Assembly: GCA_036924835.1 (NCBI GenBank) | Contig: JBAGRR010000001.1 | Coordinates: 1,612,001-1,676,000 of the forward strand | Source: Nitrobacteraceae bacterium AZCC 1564 | GTDB taxonomy: Bacteria > Pseudomonadota > Alphaproteobacteria > Rhizobiales > Xanthobacteraceae | Reading direction: 5' to 3' | DNA length: 64,000 bases | Shown: positions 35,496 through 46,351 of the stretch, piece after piece | How the letters are laid out: every line of letters begins with the position of its first letter | How positions within the stretch are numbered: the first letter of the stretch is position 1 | Made by a program: the position numbers and the translations under genes | The notes under the pieces: model-generated | Told to the model about the DNA's origin: nothing | The model's database searches: none | The model's input: only the letters and a program-made list of their open reading frames with translations

Positions 35496-38400
35496 AATGA
35501 GCCGGTGTTCGGCGGTGTCAGCACCAATGGCGGCGCCGGACGCGGTTTGGGCGGCGGCGTGCGCACGGCCCCCGGCGCCGGACGCACCGTGATCGGTGGC
35601 GGCAATGGTTGAACCTGCGAGTTCGCAACCGACGGATCGGGCTTGGATACTTGCGGAGCCGCTGAGGACGGCACGCTGGATCGAGGTGGCACAGGCTTGG
35701 CGGCAGGAAGTTTCCTACGGGGATCTCGATGAGGAATCCGTACATCTGACTGCGGAAGCGGCTCTGCCGCTGGCTCTTCCCATAGCTCGTCGGACTCCAG
35801 AGGCGTGGTCACCCCCTGCTCCAGCTGATCGAGCCTCCGCGTTTCACGATCGATCGCTCTCATCGCCAGCCATGACGAGAATGCAGCAACATCAAGCGAA
35901 CGGGTCATGGCGTCGGGTGATCCGATGAGATCGATCCGGATATCAGGGCGGCCCGTGATCGGCTTTGTCGGAATCGGTGAGAGCACCGCACGAACGTCGG
36001 CCTGATCTGCCGCGAGGTCATAACCGCCGGTAATCGACACACGTGCGCGTTCACCCTCAAGCGTCGCCGTATCGACCCGCAACCGCCCATCTCTGATTGT
36101 AAAGGGCATTTGAGCAGACGCCACCGGCAATGCTCCGGCCGACAACACTGGATCGACAATTCTCTTCAAGCTCTCATCGTCGAATGCCTGCCCGTTGTCG
36201 CTGGCACGAATGCCAACCTCGAACGCGCGCGGATCCAATCCCGCAATGCGCGCATCCTTCAGTGTCAACGTACCAGCACCTGACAAAGCACCGGACAATC
36301 CAGCTGCGCTGCGCGCCTGGCTTGCCAGCGACATTTGCAGCGACGTCTGTCCTTGCGGCATCACAAGGCTTCGATAACGCAGCGCGGCCCCATCGACATT
36401 GGTGAGCTGCAGGCGAGCGTTGACCGATGTGCCCTGGACCGTCTGACGTGCGTCTAGAGCAACGGTTGCCTCCCCGCCGCCGATGCCTCCCTTGACGTTT
36501 TCGAGGACGAGCGACTGGCCATCTCCCTTGATCGTTCCGCTCAGCGGCCGTATTTCGCCGCCTCCCGGCAACGCAGCCTGCAGTGCCTCGAAACCCAGCT
36601 TTCCACGCCAGCCGCGCAATAGCCCGCGACCGAGCGGCTCGGATGGATCATGGCCTGTCGCACCAAACGCAAGTGCGACCACGGAGGACAGATCGAGCGA
36701 GTTCATTCCGATCTCGCCATCAACGCCGATCTCATCGTCACGCGTCAAAGTCAGACGACCTCGCAAACGGGCTCCACCAATCGTGCTATCAACGTCTTCA
36801 AGCTTAAACGTTGGCCCTGACATGCTCAGGCGCGACTTCAGGCTGGCATCAAGGGACGCAGCGCTCGCAGGTTTGATATCGAACCAGGCTCCGAGATCGG
36901 CGTGACGTATAGCAACATTCAACGCGGCCGTGGGGGGATCTGCCAATGGATCAGCCGTGCCTTGCACATCGCCATCGACGCCACCGCCGGAGAGCTTCGC
37001 CTTCACGCGCAATGGGGTTCGCCACACGCCCGCAGTTGATGACTCAAATGTCGCCGACCCCTCCTGTGCAGCGAGCGCGCCATCCAATCCGAGCAGCTTC
37101 AGCATCACCGCCGTCTGATCAGACGTCAGCTTCGTCTCCACGTTGAATTCCGTCCGCTCTAGCGATTGTGTGTCGAACGTCTGTACTGCGGAGCGTGGCG
37201 GCGACGCCACCAACGTTACGCCTCCCTTGATTTGCGGGGAGTCGATCTCCAGCACGGCGCGTGCGTTCATCCGATCGTTGCGATCGGACGCTTTGTCGAG
37301 GCTCGCCGACAATTTCAACCGCGCGGCCTCTGACGTTTTAGCAAGCGAATTAATCCGATCGGCTGCAACCGATGAAAATGGCGCAATGAAGCCGCCGATG
37401 CGATCGAGCGACGGCACAGCCGCCGTCAACGATAGCTTGCCAGTATTTCCGCTTCGATCAAACGAACCGGTACCGTTGACTGCGATGTTCTCCGCGCTGC
37501 CGATTTCCAGATGATCGATCGAAACCGACTTCGGATCATAGGACAGATGCGCAACAACCGGACTAACGTCCTGTCCGCCGAGTTTTGCACGCGCGATATC
37601 GACGGACAGCTTTGCTTCACGCGGCCACTCGAGCTGCGGACCGGCTGCCGAATTCAAAAGTCCCTTCACATCGTCGAGATCGACGGATGGAGATTTCACT
37701 TCCGCATCAAGGCGAGTCCCCTGGAATGCAACGCGCCCCTCCAATGGGCTGCCGTCGATATCAGCTTTCATCGCACCGATGCTGAGCCGATCTTTTCCGA
37801 TAGAAAGATCGCCGGATATTCCGACGGGCAGCTCGCTGCGATAAGCGACAAAGGCCCGCCCCTGCAGCCAGTCTGCCAAAGTCTTGGCTGTGCTTGTTCG
37901 AAGGGTAAACGGGCCGGCAAAGCTGGCCTTCTCTCCCAGCGACTTGATCACTCCGCTGAGTGACATCCGCGTGTTGCCTGTCGACTGCAGTTCGAGCTTA
38001 TCAATGGTCCACGCATCCGGTCCCGCTTGAATGCTGGCAGCGAAATTCTGGATTGAGCGGCCACCAAGCGCGATCTGCTCCGAGCTCAGTTCAATTCTGG
38101 TGGCAATTGGCAATGGCGGCAACGCCGTTATCAAAGTGCGTGTTGCCGGTAGCAATCGCAGCGGCTCGCTATTTGCGGGATCTTTCGCCAGCAGACGATC
38201 TGCGTCGAGTTGCCGTGCGGATAATGTCAGCCGCAGCAGCGGCGATGTGCCAAAACCAAGATCACCGACACCCGTCAGGCGTAGCGCGCGTTCCTCGGGA
38301 CCAACCACAGCTTCGATTTGATCGAACGTCGCGGACGATGGATTGGCCTTTAGCCGTGATGAAATCTTCCATGGCAGCGCCCCCGCGAATTTCGCATCCG

Positions 38401-39124
38401 CCATCCGCGTTAACGTCAATGCACCGTCAAACTTCGGTACTTGTGCGTCGAAGCTCAGCACACCGTCCAGATCTCCGGACACGGCGTGCTCGCTCTGATC
38501 CGCGGAGAAACGCACGCGGGTCCCCTTGCCGTCGCCGGTCTGGCCGGTTGAGATGCGGAATGGCATACGCACGCCTTGCAGAGTAAATGCCCCGTCCCCG
38601 CGGACCGCGCCGGCCAGTGCGCGTACGTCCCCGTTGAAAATAAGATCGTCGATATGAAGCGTAGTGCCGCTCGCAGCATCGTTGAGGGATATGCGCCCCG
38701 TGAGACTTAACCGGTCAATGGTCAGCGATCCGAGATTGAATTTTCCCACCGACGAGGGCAGTTCGAAGCGCCCCTCTCGGTCGAGGCCAAGATCGAGCGC
38801 GAAACCGTTGAGGGACAATTGGCTCGCGCGCCATTCGCCGCGCATGAGCGAACCAAGACTGAATTCGACATCGAGTTTGTCGGCATGCACCTTGCCGGCA
38901 TCACCATCGCCACCGACCGTAACCGATTGCAACCGCAACGTCGGTGTTGGCAGCAGCCGCGCATCAAGCGTGCCGTCCACGTGCACGGGTGCGCCCATCA
39001 CGCGCGAGGCTTCCACCTCGAACTGCGGGCGAAATTGGTTCCAGTCGATAAAATACGGACCGATCAGCGCTGCAACCAAGGCAACGATGAGAGCAATTGC
39101 CAGTCCGAGCAGTGTTGTCTGCAA
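35492..39124 (-). CDS. asmA: AsmA-family outer-membrane biogenesis protein
   Basis: A protein of about 1210 residues. TTG 39124 is preferred (AGGGAAGG upstream; QTTLLGLAIALIVALVAALIG is the usual AsmA start); another TTG at 39166 is possible. An N-terminal membrane anchor (residues ~3-25) precedes FIDWNQFRPQFEVEASRVMGAPVHVDG, the AsmA signature. A long periplasmic beta-rich region follows, made of repeated LSL.G..L and DG.L.L units typical of bridge-like AsmA proteins. The AsmA C-terminal region is near 880-1090 and a Pro-rich tail ends the protein. Relatives span the periplasm and help move phospholipids to the outer membrane. The stop codon belongs to a palindromic repeat, so the C-terminus may have been changed by its insertion. 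Confidence 0.88.
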   Translation of the reverse strand: MQTTLLGLAIALIVALVAALIGPYFIDWNQFRPQFEVEASRVMGAPVHVDGTLDARLLPTPTLRLQSVTVGGDGDAGKVHADKLDVEFSLGSLMRGEWRASQLSLNGFALDLGLDREGRFELPSSVGKFNLGSLTIDRLSLTGRISLNDAASGTTLHIDDLIFNGDVRALAGAVRGDGAFTLQGVRMPFRISTGQTGDGKGTRVRFSADQSEHAVSGDLDGVLSFDAQVPKFDGALTLTRMADAKFAGALPWKISSRLKANPSSATFDQIEAVVGPEERALRLTGVGDLGFGTSPLLRLTLSARQLDADRLLAKDPANSEPLRLLPATRTLITALPPLPIATRIELSSEQIALGGRSIQNFAASIQAGPDAWTIDKLELQSTGNTRMSLSGVIKSLGEKASFAGPFTLRTSTAKTLADWLQGRAFVAYRSELPVGISGDLSIGKDRLSIGAMKADIDGSPLEGRVAFQGTRLDAEVKSPSVDLDDVKGLLNSAAGPQLEWPREAKLSVDIARAKLGGQDVSPVVAHLSYDPKSVSIDHLEIGSAENIAVNGTGSFDRSGNTGKLSLTAAVPSLDRIGGFIAPFSSVAADRINSLAKTSEAARLKLSASLDKASDRNDRMNARAVLEIDSPQIKGGVTLVASPPRSAVQTFDTQSLERTEFNVETKLTSDQTAVMLKLLGLDGALAAQEGSATFESSTAGVWRTPLRVKAKLSGGGVDGDVQGTADPLADPPTAALNVAIRHADLGAWFDIKPASAASLDASLKSRLSMSGPTFKLEDVDSTIGGARLRGRLTLTRDDEIGVDGEIGMNSLDLSSVVALAFGATGHDPSEPLGRGLLRGWRGKLGFEALQAALPGGGEIRPLSGTIKGDGQSLVLENVKGGIGGGEATVALDARQTVQGTSVNARLQLTNVDGAALRYRSLVMPQGQTSLQMSLASQARSAAGLSGALSGAGTLTLKDARIAGLDPRAFEVGIRASDNGQAFDDESLKRIVDPVLSAGALPVASAQMPFTIRDGRLRVDTATLEGERARVSITGGYDLAADQADVRAVLSPIPTKPITGRPDIRIDLIGSPDAMTRSLDVAAFSSWLAMRAIDRETRRLDQLEQGVTTPLESDELWEEPAAEPLPQSDVRIPHRDPRRKLPAAKPVPPRSSVPSSAAPQVSKPDPSVANSQVQPLPPPITVRPAPGAVRTPPPKPRPAPPLVLTPPNTGSF

Positions 39125-39323
39125 GGCCTTCCCTCGGAAACACCGTTGCCGATGTGACCGCGGCAACAGCGTTACATTAGAGCCAAGTGCGGCGAAGTCA
39201 CAGCGGCCTTTCGCAGCGCCCCACCGAGAATTGAGTTCGTCGCCAGCTCAACCTTGACGGACGAGCCGTTTCGAATACAGAATTTGACCTTTCCGATCCA
39301 CACCCCCGAAGGAGGGCGGCGCG

Positions 39324-40184
39324 ATGTCGGCGCAGGAATCGCGATCACTCGAGAGAACGGGCGCATCGCCCGATGCGATTATCTCCCATTACGACATGGG
39401 CGAGAATTTCTTCCAGCTCGTTCTCGACCCCGACTTAAACTACTCCTGCGCGATGTTCGAGGCTGATGAAGACCTCGTGACAGCCCAAAACCGGAAACTC
39501 GATCATCACATCAGCGCGGCCAGCGCCACTGGCACAGCCCGGGTGTTGGACATCGGATGCGGCTGGGGCGCGATGCTTCGCCGGTTGGTCAATCATGCCG
39601 GTGTGGAACAGGCTGTCGGATTAACGCTCAGTCCGTCACAGGCGCGCTGGATTCGCCAGTACAACGATCCCAAAATCACGGTTCTTGAACAGGACTGGCG
39701 CGATCACCGGCCAGAGAAGCGATACGACGCCATTATTTCGATCGGTGCATTTGAGCACTTCGTGCAGAAGGGCCTCGATCCGGTCCGAAAGCTCGACGCG
39801 TACCGCAGCTTCTTCGCCTATTGTGACCGCATCCTGGCGACGGGAGGAAAACTGTCGCTCCAGACCATCGCCTATTCCGAGCACCACAAAGTTCACCCTC
39901 TGCTGGAAAAGACATTTCCCGAGAGCGACTTGCCGCTGGTGTGGGAACCGATTGCTGCCGCCGAGGGTCGTTTCCAGCTGATGGCGCTCCGCAACGATGG
40001 GGATCACTATTACCGGACGTTGCAGTTCTGGGAGCAGAACCTCATGAAGAATTATGACCAGGCTGTCGCCCTTGTCGGCCAATCCGCGACCGATGAATTC
40101 CGCCGCTACCTGAAGCTGTCCGCCGCAGGTTTCAGGATCGGGATGGCGAGCCTGCTACGGATGAGCTTCGTGAAAAAATACTGA
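39324..40184 (+). CDS. Cyclopropane-fatty-acyl-phospholipid synthase-like methyltransferase
   Basis: A 286-residue SAM-dependent methyltransferase of the CFA/mycolic acid family. HYDMGENFFQLVLDPDLNYSCAMFE (~residues 22-46) is the family start block, VLDIGCGWGAMLR (~75) binds SAM, and SIGAFEHF (~145) is the acceptor site. It lacks the N-terminal ~90-residue domain of E. coli Cfa, so it is a short form. GGAGG precedes the ATG. Divergent from asmA; the acceptor is probably an unsaturated lipid but is not proven by sequence. Confidence 0.85.
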   Translation: MSAQESRSLERTGASPDAIISHYDMGENFFQLVLDPDLNYSCAMFEADEDLVTAQNRKLDHHISAASATGTARVLDIGCGWGAMLRRLVNHAGVEQAVGLTLSPSQARWIRQYNDPKITVLEQDWRDHRPEKRYDAIISIGAFEHFVQKGLDPVRKLDAYRSFFAYCDRILATGGKLSLQTIAYSEHHKVHPLLEKTFPESDLPLVWEPIAAAEGRFQLMALRNDGDHYYRTLQFWEQNLMKNYDQAVALVGQSATDEFRRYLKLSAAGFRIGMASLLRMSFVKKY

Positions 40185-40194
40185 CTGGTCAGGC

Positions 40195-41610
40195 TTACGG
40201 CTGCGGCAGAATCTTCCCCGGATTGAGAATGTTGTGCGGATCGAACGCGGCCTTCAGCGCGCGCATCGCCGCCACAGCTTCCGGTCCAAGCTCAGACTCA
40301 AGGTATTTCTGCTTGCCCTGCCCAATGCCGTGCTCGCCGGTGCAGGTGCCTCCCATGGCCTGCGCGCGCTCCACGAGGCGGTGTAAAAACTCGTCGGCAC
40401 GCCTTACTTCATCGGGATCGTTGACATCGCATAGCATCGAGCAATGGAAATTGCCGTCGCCGACGTGACCGACGATCGGAGACAGCAGGCCCACCGTCTC
40501 CAAATCCCTCTCGGTCTCGACGACGCATTCCGCCAGCCGCGAGATCGGCACGCACACATCCGTTGCCACCGCCTGGGCGCCGGGCCGCAGCCCCCGCACA
40601 GCCCAATAAGCGTCGTGCCGTGCCTGCCAGAGCCGGTTGCGGTCCTCTTGCCGCGTGGTCCATTCGAACGCTCCGCCGCCGCACTCCCGGGCAATCTCGC
40701 CGAACATCTGTGATTGCTCTGCGACATCGGCCTCGGTGCCGTGAAATTCAAGGAGCAACAGCGGCGTCTCCGGCAGCGACAGTTTCGAATAGGCGTTACA
40801 AGCCTTCACCTGAGCGGCGTTGAGCAACTCGATCCGCGCCAGCGGAATACCGGTCTGGATCGCGAGGATGGTGGCGTTGCAGGCGCCCTGCACGGTCGCA
40901 AACGAACACGAGCCGGCGGCGATCGATTGCGGAATGCCACGCAGTCTGATCGTGAGCTCGGAAATGATGCCGAGCGTGCCTTCCGCGCCGACGAACAGAT
41001 GGGTGAGGTCGTACCCGGCGGCTGATTTCTTGGCGCGCGTGCCCGTGGTGATGACTTCGCCATCGGCGCGGACCACCTTCAACGCCAGCACGTTGTCGCG
41101 TATGGTGCCATAACGCACCGCGTTCGTGCCCGATGCGCGGGTCGAAGCCATCCCGCCGAGCGACGCATCGGCGCCGGGATCAATCGGAAAGAATAGGCCC
41201 TGGTCGCGCAAATGCTCGTTGAGCGCCTTGCGTGTGACGCCCGGCTCAATAACGCAGTCGAGATCGTCGGGATGCACTTCAAGAATGCGGTTCATCTCGC
41301 GCAGGTCGATGCAGATACCGCCGGCCGGCGCATTGACCTGCCCTTCAAGCGAAGTCCCCGTACCGAAGGGGATCACCGGCACGCGCCGCTCGGCGCAGAT
41401 ACGAACCACGTCCTGAATATCTTCAGTGCTGCGGGCCATCACCACGGCATCCGGGGGCTGTGGCGGCAGCCAGGTCGTGGTGTGCGCGTGTTGGTCACGC
41501 ACAGCTTGCGACGTGATCAGATTGTTGCCGAACCGTGCGGCCAGCGCTTCGATCGCGCTTGAGACTGCTGAAGGTGCCGGACGTGTCAGGGCTGCGTTAG
41601 AGAAGGCCAC
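40195..41610 (-). CDS. FAD-linked dehydrogenase (D-lactate/glycolate oxidase family)
   Basis: A protein of about 471 residues (start uncertain: GTG 41610 or TTG 41658). It has the PCMH-type FAD-binding fold with VPVIPFGTGTSLEGQVNAPAGGI (~residue 70), DPGADASLGGMASTRASGTNAVRYG (~130) and GTLGIISELTIRL (~195), followed by the C-terminal GlcD-like domain with HVGDGNFHCSM (~385) and GEHGIGQGKQKYL (~430). The family includes D-lactate dehydrogenases and glycolate oxidase subunit D. Convergent with the methyltransferase gene and divergent from the thioesterase. The substrate is probably a D-2-hydroxy acid. Confidence 0.85.
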   Translation of the reverse strand: MAFSNAALTRPAPSAVSSAIEALAARFGNNLITSQAVRDQHAHTTTWLPPQPPDAVVMARSTEDIQDVVRICAERRVPVIPFGTGTSLEGQVNAPAGGICIDLREMNRILEVHPDDLDCVIEPGVTRKALNEHLRDQGLFFPIDPGADASLGGMASTRASGTNAVRYGTIRDNVLALKVVRADGEVITTGTRAKKSAAGYDLTHLFVGAEGTLGIISELTIRLRGIPQSIAAGSCSFATVQGACNATILAIQTGIPLARIELLNAAQVKACNAYSKLSLPETPLLLLEFHGTEADVAEQSQMFGEIARECGGGAFEWTTRQEDRNRLWQARHDAYWAVRGLRPGAQAVATDVCVPISRLAECVVETERDLETVGLLSPIVGHVGDGNFHCSMLCDVNDPDEVRRADEFLHRLVERAQAMGGTCTGEHGIGQGKQKYLESELGPEAVAAMRALKAAFDPHNILNPGKILPQP

Positions 41611-41706
41611 GGTTGCTCGCTTTGTTCGGAAATGCCGATGTGGCGCGGACCGTGGCAAAGGATGTATAGCGGGTCAAGAGAGACGCGACACGAACCGGAC
41701 ATTGGG

Positions 41707-42228
41707 ATGAAACCTACGCTTTCCACCGACAATGCGCCGCAGCATCTGCCGGCACCGTTTCTAACGACGATCATGCAGGTCGAGCCGCAATGGATCGACT
41801 ACAACGGCCATCTCAATATGGCGTACTACAACGTGTTGTTCGACCGTGGCATCGATCAGATGTGGCTCGAACTCGGCATCGGCCCCGAGTATATGAAAGA
41901 GCGTAACGCCTCGACATTCACGGCCGAATGCCACGTCCGGTATTTGCGCGAGATCCACTTGGGGGATCCCGTGCAGGTCGCGGTCTACATTCTCGAAGCC
42001 GACGAGAAGCGAATCCACACCTTTGAAGAGCTACGCCATGCGACCGAGGGCTGGATCTCCGCCACATCGGAGAACATCACGCTTCATGTGGATATGAGCA
42101 TAAGAAAAACGGCGCCGTTTCCGCCTGACATTGCCGCGCGCATTCGTACGATTCAGCAGGCTCACAGCGCCGTTCCTCGTCCTGAAGGCATTGGCCGGCG
42201 CATCACCATGCCGGCCAAACGGCCCTAA
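41707..42228 (+). CDS. Hotdog-fold thioesterase
   Basis: A 173-residue single-domain hotdog protein. VEPQWIDYNGHLNMAYYNVLFDRGIDQMW (~residues 23-52) is the 4HBT-like active-site block with the catalytic Asp region, and FTAECHVRYLREIHLGDPVQV (~70-92) is the second core strand set. The pattern resembles betainyl-CoA thioesterases of carnitine breakdown. ATG 41707 is taken; an upstream frame extends to 41632 without motifs. The substrate, an acyl-CoA, is inferred. Confidence 0.8.
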   Translation: MKPTLSTDNAPQHLPAPFLTTIMQVEPQWIDYNGHLNMAYYNVLFDRGIDQMWLELGIGPEYMKERNASTFTAECHVRYLREIHLGDPVQVAVYILEADEKRIHTFEELRHATEGWISATSENITLHVDMSIRKTAPFPPDIAARIRTIQQAHSAVPRPEGIGRRITMPAKRP

Positions 42229-42234
42229 CGAAGG

Positions 42235-42408
42235 TCAAACCCCGCCGCGGCGACGCGACAACCCCACCACTGCCGAGATCAAGAACAATACAAGCGCGAC
42301 AAAAAAGATGATCTTGGCGATTTCGACCGACGCGCCTGCAATGCCGCCAAAGCCCAGAATGCCTGCGACCAGCGCGATAATCAGGAATGTAACGACCCAA
42401 CTCAGCAT
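42235..42408 (-). CDS. DUF1328 small membrane protein
   Basis: A 57-residue protein with two membrane segments ([39 protein letters not shown]) and a basic RRRGGV end, the DUF1328/YtjA pattern. AGGAG lies six bases before ATG 42408. Longer frames extend to 42501 but without support. Such genes are often stress-induced; upstream I see a GGAAC motif but no clear partner element. Confidence 0.85.
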   Translation of the reverse strand: MLSWVVTFLIIALVAGILGFGGIAGASVEIAKIIFFVALVLFLISAVVGLSRRRGGV

Positions 42409-42723
42409 GACACGCTCCTGCGCTTTATCTGATGCCAGGGAGCGCCATCGTGCGCTCCAGATGCAAAGACCAATCCGCCGTTGGAACGAAAGTTCCTGCA
42501 CTCAGGCCCTGCCAAGTCGCGAGAAAAAGCGCCTCCACATGGAACAAACCGGCGATCCAGCCGGGCCGAGGGGTTAATGTCGCTCACCGGAGAGGAAGTC
42601 TGTCGGAACGGCCTGATGATGCCTATATTCTTTGCGATCTTCTGAGAGAGCTCTTTCCCGGTCCCAAGCATGGCCTCGTCGGGGTGAGTGGCTCGACGAC
42701 AAGATCATGCGTCTAATCAGTGG

Positions 42724-42777
42724 TTTAGAGCGCAACTGACGCAAAACCGGTTTCCACTTTTGCCGATCGCGCTCTAG
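42724..42777. repeat. Palindromic repeat of a second type
   Basis: A 54-bp imperfect palindrome bounded by TAGAGCGC and GCGCTCTA, with an inner stem GCAAAA/TTTTGC around CCGGTTTCCAC. It lies 29 bp upstream of the uvrD start. It resembles the widespread intergenic sequence with AAAACCGGTTTCC seen in Bradyrhizobium-like genomes (from memory). The rest of 42409-42806 shows no gene. Confidence 0.7.
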
Positions 42778-42806
42778 GGTGCCATCGTGGGCACAAAACG
42801 AATCGC

Positions 42807-45344
42807 ATGACCGAGCCAAACAAACTGCCGCCTTACGATCTGCTGAGCCACCAGCCTGCCGCTGGCGGCATCGCTGCGCGTGCGCGCGCCGCAGCCGCCC
42901 CGCAATATCTGACCGCGCTCAATCCCGAGCAGCGTGAGGCCGTGGAAACGCTCGAAGGTCCGGTGCTGGTTCTCGCCGGGGCGGGAACGGGCAAGACCCG
43001 TGTGCTGACATCACGCATCGCCCACATCCTGTCCACGGGCCGTGCGCGGCCGGGCGACATCCTCTCCGTTACCTTCACCAACAAGGCGGCGCGTGAGATG
43101 AAGCAGCGCCTTGGCCAGATGCTTGGCCAAGCCGTGGAAGGCATGCCCTGGCTTGGCACCTTCCACTCCATCGGCGGGCGCATCCTGCGCTACCACGCCG
43201 AGCTGGTGCAGCTGAAAGCCAACTTCACCGTTCTCGACGTCGACGATCAGATCCGTTTGCTCAAGCAGCTGCTTCAAGCCGAAGGCATCGATGACAAACG
43301 GTGGCCGGCACGCATGCTCGCTGGTTTGATCGATGGCTGGAAAAACCGTGGACTATCACCAGCACAGGTGCCTTCAGGCGAGGCCGCTGTGTTCGGCAAC
43401 GGCAAGGGCGGCAAACTCTATACGGCCTATCAGGAACGACTGAAGATTCTCAACGCCGCTGACTTCGGCGATTTGCTGCTGGAAAATATCCGGTTGTTCC
43501 GCGAGCATCCGGATGTGTTGCGTCAGTATCAGCATCGTTTCAAATACATTCTGGTCGACGAGTATCAGGACACCAACGTCGCGCAATATCTCTGGCTGCG
43601 TTTGTTGGCGCAGGCGCCGTCCCCCTCACCTCGCGCACGCGGAGTGATCGGTGTTCAGCCCGCACCGGATGATAGACAGCTTGCCGATCAGCCGGACGAT
43701 AGCGCCTCGCTCCCCACGGAAAAGGCGAATGTTCGTAGCATCCCCGCCCCTCCTGCTGCTCCCAAGAACATCTGTTGCGTAGGTGACGACGACCAGTCGA
43801 TCTACGGCTGGCGTGGCGCGGAGGTCGACAACATTCTGCGCTTCGAGCACGATTTTCCGGGCGCGAAGGTTATCCGGCTGGAGCGCAACTATCGTTCGAC
43901 GGGCCATATCCTCGCGGCCGCGTCCTATCTGATAGCGCATAACGAAAGCCGCCTTGGCAAGACGTTGCGCACGGAAGACGTGGAGGGCGAGAAGGTCACC
44001 GTCACCGGCGCGTGGGATTCCGAAGAAGAAGCCCGGGCCATCGGCGAGGAGATCGAGCAACTTCAGCGCAGCGGGCAAAGTCTCAACGAGATCGCCATCC
44101 TCGTGCGCGCGTCATTCCAGATGCGCGAGTTCGAAGATCGCTTCGTTACACTCGGTCTTCCCTATCGCGTCATCGGCGGCCCGCGATTCTATGAGCGCGC
44201 GGAAATCCGCGACGCCCTCGCTTATCTGCGAGTGATCAACTCGCCGGCCGACGATCTTGCCTTCGAGCGCATCGTCAATGTGCCGAAGCGCGGGCTTGGC
44301 GATGCAACTGTGCAATTGCTGCACGACATTGCCCGCAAGCGCCGCGTTCCGTTGACCGAAGCCGCGCGCATGGTCATCGAGACCGACGAATTGAAGCCAA
44401 AGGCGCGCGGCAGCCTGCGTGATGTGATCACCAGCTTCGATCGGTGGCGCGCGCAGCGCGACGTCGTCTCGCACACCCAATTGGCGGAGATCGTACTGGA
44501 CGAGTCCGGCTATACCGAGATGTGGCAGAAGGACCGTTCGGCCGATGCCGCGGGCCGCCTCGAGAACCTAAAAGAGCTCGTCCGCTCGATGGAGGAGTTC
44601 GAGAACCTGCAAGGCTTCCTCGAGCACATCGCCCTCGTCATGGACCGCGAAGGGGGCGCGGACGAAGATGCGGTGTCATTGATGACCCTGCACTCGGCGA
44701 AGGGACTCGAATTCGACAACGTCTTCCTGCCCGGCTGGGAAGAAGGCCTGTTTCCACATCAACGTGCCTTGGACGAACAGGGCCGTGCAGGCCTTGAAGA
44801 GGAACGTCGCCTCGCCCACGTCGGAATCACCCGCGCACGTCGTCGCGCAAAACTCTATTTCGCTACCAACCGGCGCATCCACGGCTCATGGTCCACCACC
44901 ATCCCGTCTCGATTCCTCGATGAGCTCCCTGCCGACAACGTCGAGATCACCGAGTCCAAAGGCGGCTCCGGATGGGGCGGCAGTGGCGGCTACGGGGCAT
45001 CGCGTTTCGACAACATCGAGTCGTTCGGCTCGACCTATTCGACTCCTGGCTGGCAACGTGCACAGGCCAATCGTTCACGCAGCGGCGGCAGTGGCTTTGA
45101 CGAGACAGGCGCACGCTATGGCTCAGGTCAGCGCGGCGGCTTCGGCCGCAAGCCAATGACGATCGAAGGCGAATTGATTGCCAAGTCGACCGGCACCGAG
45201 TCGGAATTCTCCTTGGGCGACCGCGTCTTTCATCAGAAATTCGGCTATGGTCATGTTGCCCGGATCGACGGCAACAAGCTCACCATTGCGTTCGAAAAGG
45301 CCGGTGAGAAGAAGGTCGTCGACAGTTTTGTGACGAGAGCATAG
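42807..45344 (+). CDS. uvrD: UvrD/PcrA-type DNA helicase
   Basis: An 845-residue superfamily 1A helicase unwinding DNA 3'-5' in repair and replication. It shows Walker A GAGTGKT (~residue 58), motif [11 protein letters not shown] (~250), motif [15 protein letters not shown] (~325), [14 protein letters not shown] (~625) and VGITRARRR (~670). Residues ~271-320 are an extra Pro/Ser/Asp-rich insert between motifs II and III, absent from E. coli UvrD. The tail contains a Gly/Ser-rich region (~700-775) and a C-terminal Tudor-like domain ([14 protein letters not shown]) like that of PcrA, which contacts RNA polymerase. Confidence 0.94.
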   Translation: MTEPNKLPPYDLLSHQPAAGGIAARARAAAAPQYLTALNPEQREAVETLEGPVLVLAGAGTGKTRVLTSRIAHILSTGRARPGDILSVTFTNKAAREMKQRLGQMLGQAVEGMPWLGTFHSIGGRILRYHAELVQLKANFTVLDVDDQIRLLKQLLQAEGIDDKRWPARMLAGLIDGWKNRGLSPAQVPSGEAAVFGNGKGGKLYTAYQERLKILNAADFGDLLLENIRLFREHPDVLRQYQHRFKYILVDEYQDTNVAQYLWLRLLAQAPSPSPRARGVIGVQPAPDDRQLADQPDDSASLPTEKANVRSIPAPPAAPKNICCVGDDDQSIYGWRGAEVDNILRFEHDFPGAKVIRLERNYRSTGHILAAASYLIAHNESRLGKTLRTEDVEGEKVTVTGAWDSEEEARAIGEEIEQLQRSGQSLNEIAILVRASFQMREFEDRFVTLGLPYRVIGGPRFYERAEIRDALAYLRVINSPADDLAFERIVNVPKRGLGDATVQLLHDIARKRRVPLTEAARMVIETDELKPKARGSLRDVITSFDRWRAQRDVVSHTQLAEIVLDESGYTEMWQKDRSADAAGRLENLKELVRSMEEFENLQGFLEHIALVMDREGGADEDAVSLMTLHSAKGLEFDNVFLPGWEEGLFPHQRALDEQGRAGLEEERRLAHVGITRARRRAKLYFATNRRIHGSWSTTIPSRFLDELPADNVEITESKGGSGWGGSGGYGASRFDNIESFGSTYSTPGWQRAQANRSRSGGSGFDETGARYGSGQRGGFGRKPMTIEGELIAKSTGTESEFSLGDRVFHQKFGYGHVARIDGNKLTIAFEKAGEKKVVDSFVTRA

Positions 45345-45430
45345 GCGGCCCGCAATCGCGGGTGCGCCCTTGTAACGGCACATCGCCACCGTTATGTCTG
45401 CAACCCGCCTTTGCATCCGATTGCCCCTAC

Positions 45431-46351
45431 ATGTCCATCATCTCCGTTTCCAATCTGTCGAAGACCTACCCATCCGGCTTCACAGCGCTGAAGAACATCA
45501 ACCTCGATATTCGGCGCGGCGAGATCTTCGCGCTGCTGGGCCCGAATGGCGCCGGTAAAACGACCCTGATCAGCATCATCTGCGGTCTTGCGGTGCAGAC
45601 CGAAGGCACGGTGACGGTCGGCGGCCATGACATCGCGAAGGATTATCGCGCCGCGCGCTCGATGATCGGCCTTGTGCCGCAAGAGCTGCATACAGACGCA
45701 TTTGAGAAAGTGAAAAACACAGCGGCTTTCAGCCGTGGACTGTTCGGCAAGTCGAAGAATCCCGCACACATCGAAAAAGTGCTGCGCGACCTCTCGCTGT
45801 GGGACAAGAAGGACAATGCGATCATCACGCTTTCGGGCGGCATGAAGCGCCGCGTGATGATCGCCAAGGCGCTGGCTCACGAACCGCAAATCCTGTTTCT
45901 CGACGAACCGACGGCGGGCGTCGACGTCGAATTGCGGAAGGCGATGTGGGAGGTGGTGCGCGAGCTGCGCAATTCCGGCGTGACCATTATCCTCACCACG
46001 CATTATATCGAGGAAGCAGAAGAGATGGCCGACCGCATCGGCGTCATCAACAAGGGTGAGATCGTCCTGATCGAGGAGAAGACCCAGTTGATGCAGAAGC
46101 TCGGCAAGAAGCAGCTAAAGCTGCACCTCTCGCACAAGCTGGATGCAGTGCCGTCCTCGCTTTCCAAATACCATCTCGAGCTTTCGACGAATAAGGACGA
46201 GTTGATTTATACCTATGACACAAAGGGCGATCGCACCGGCATCACCACGTTGCTGAACGATCTTCGTGAGGCAGGCATCTCGTTCAATGATCTGAACACC
46301 ACGCAAAGTTCGCTGGAAGAAATTTTCGTCAGCCTGGTGCATCGCGCATGA
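45431..46351 (+). CDS. ABC-2 type transporter ATPase
   Basis: A 306-residue ABC ATPase. It has Walker [10 protein letters not shown] (~residue 38), Q-loop GLVPQEL (~80), signature LSGGMKRRV (~137), Walker [13 protein letters not shown] (~157) and switch [14 protein letters not shown] (~195). The last ~80 residues form a regulatory extension. The stop TGA (46349-46351) is within a palindromic repeat. It is followed at 61 bp by its permease, so the pair makes a drug, polysaccharide or lipid exporter of the NodI/CcmA type. Substrate unknown. Confidence 0.88.
   Translation: MSIISVSNLSKTYPSGFTALKNINLDIRRGEIFALLGPNGAGKTTLISIICGLAVQTEGTVTVGGHDIAKDYRAARSMIGLVPQELHTDAFEKVKNTAAFSRGLFGKSKNPAHIEKVLRDLSLWDKKDNAIITLSGGMKRRVMIAKALAHEPQILFLDEPTAGVDVELRKAMWEVVRELRNSGVTIILTTHYIEEAEEMADRIGVINKGEIVLIEEKTQLMQKLGKKQLKLHLSHKLDAVPSSLSKYHLELSTNKDELIYTYDTKGDRTGITTLLNDLREAGISFNDLNTTQSSLEEIFVSLVHRA

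Noticed and set aside
42402-42671. An 89-codon minus-strand frame upstream of DUF1328
   Set aside because: It overlaps the DUF1328 start in another frame, lacks a ribosome site and resembles no protein known to me.
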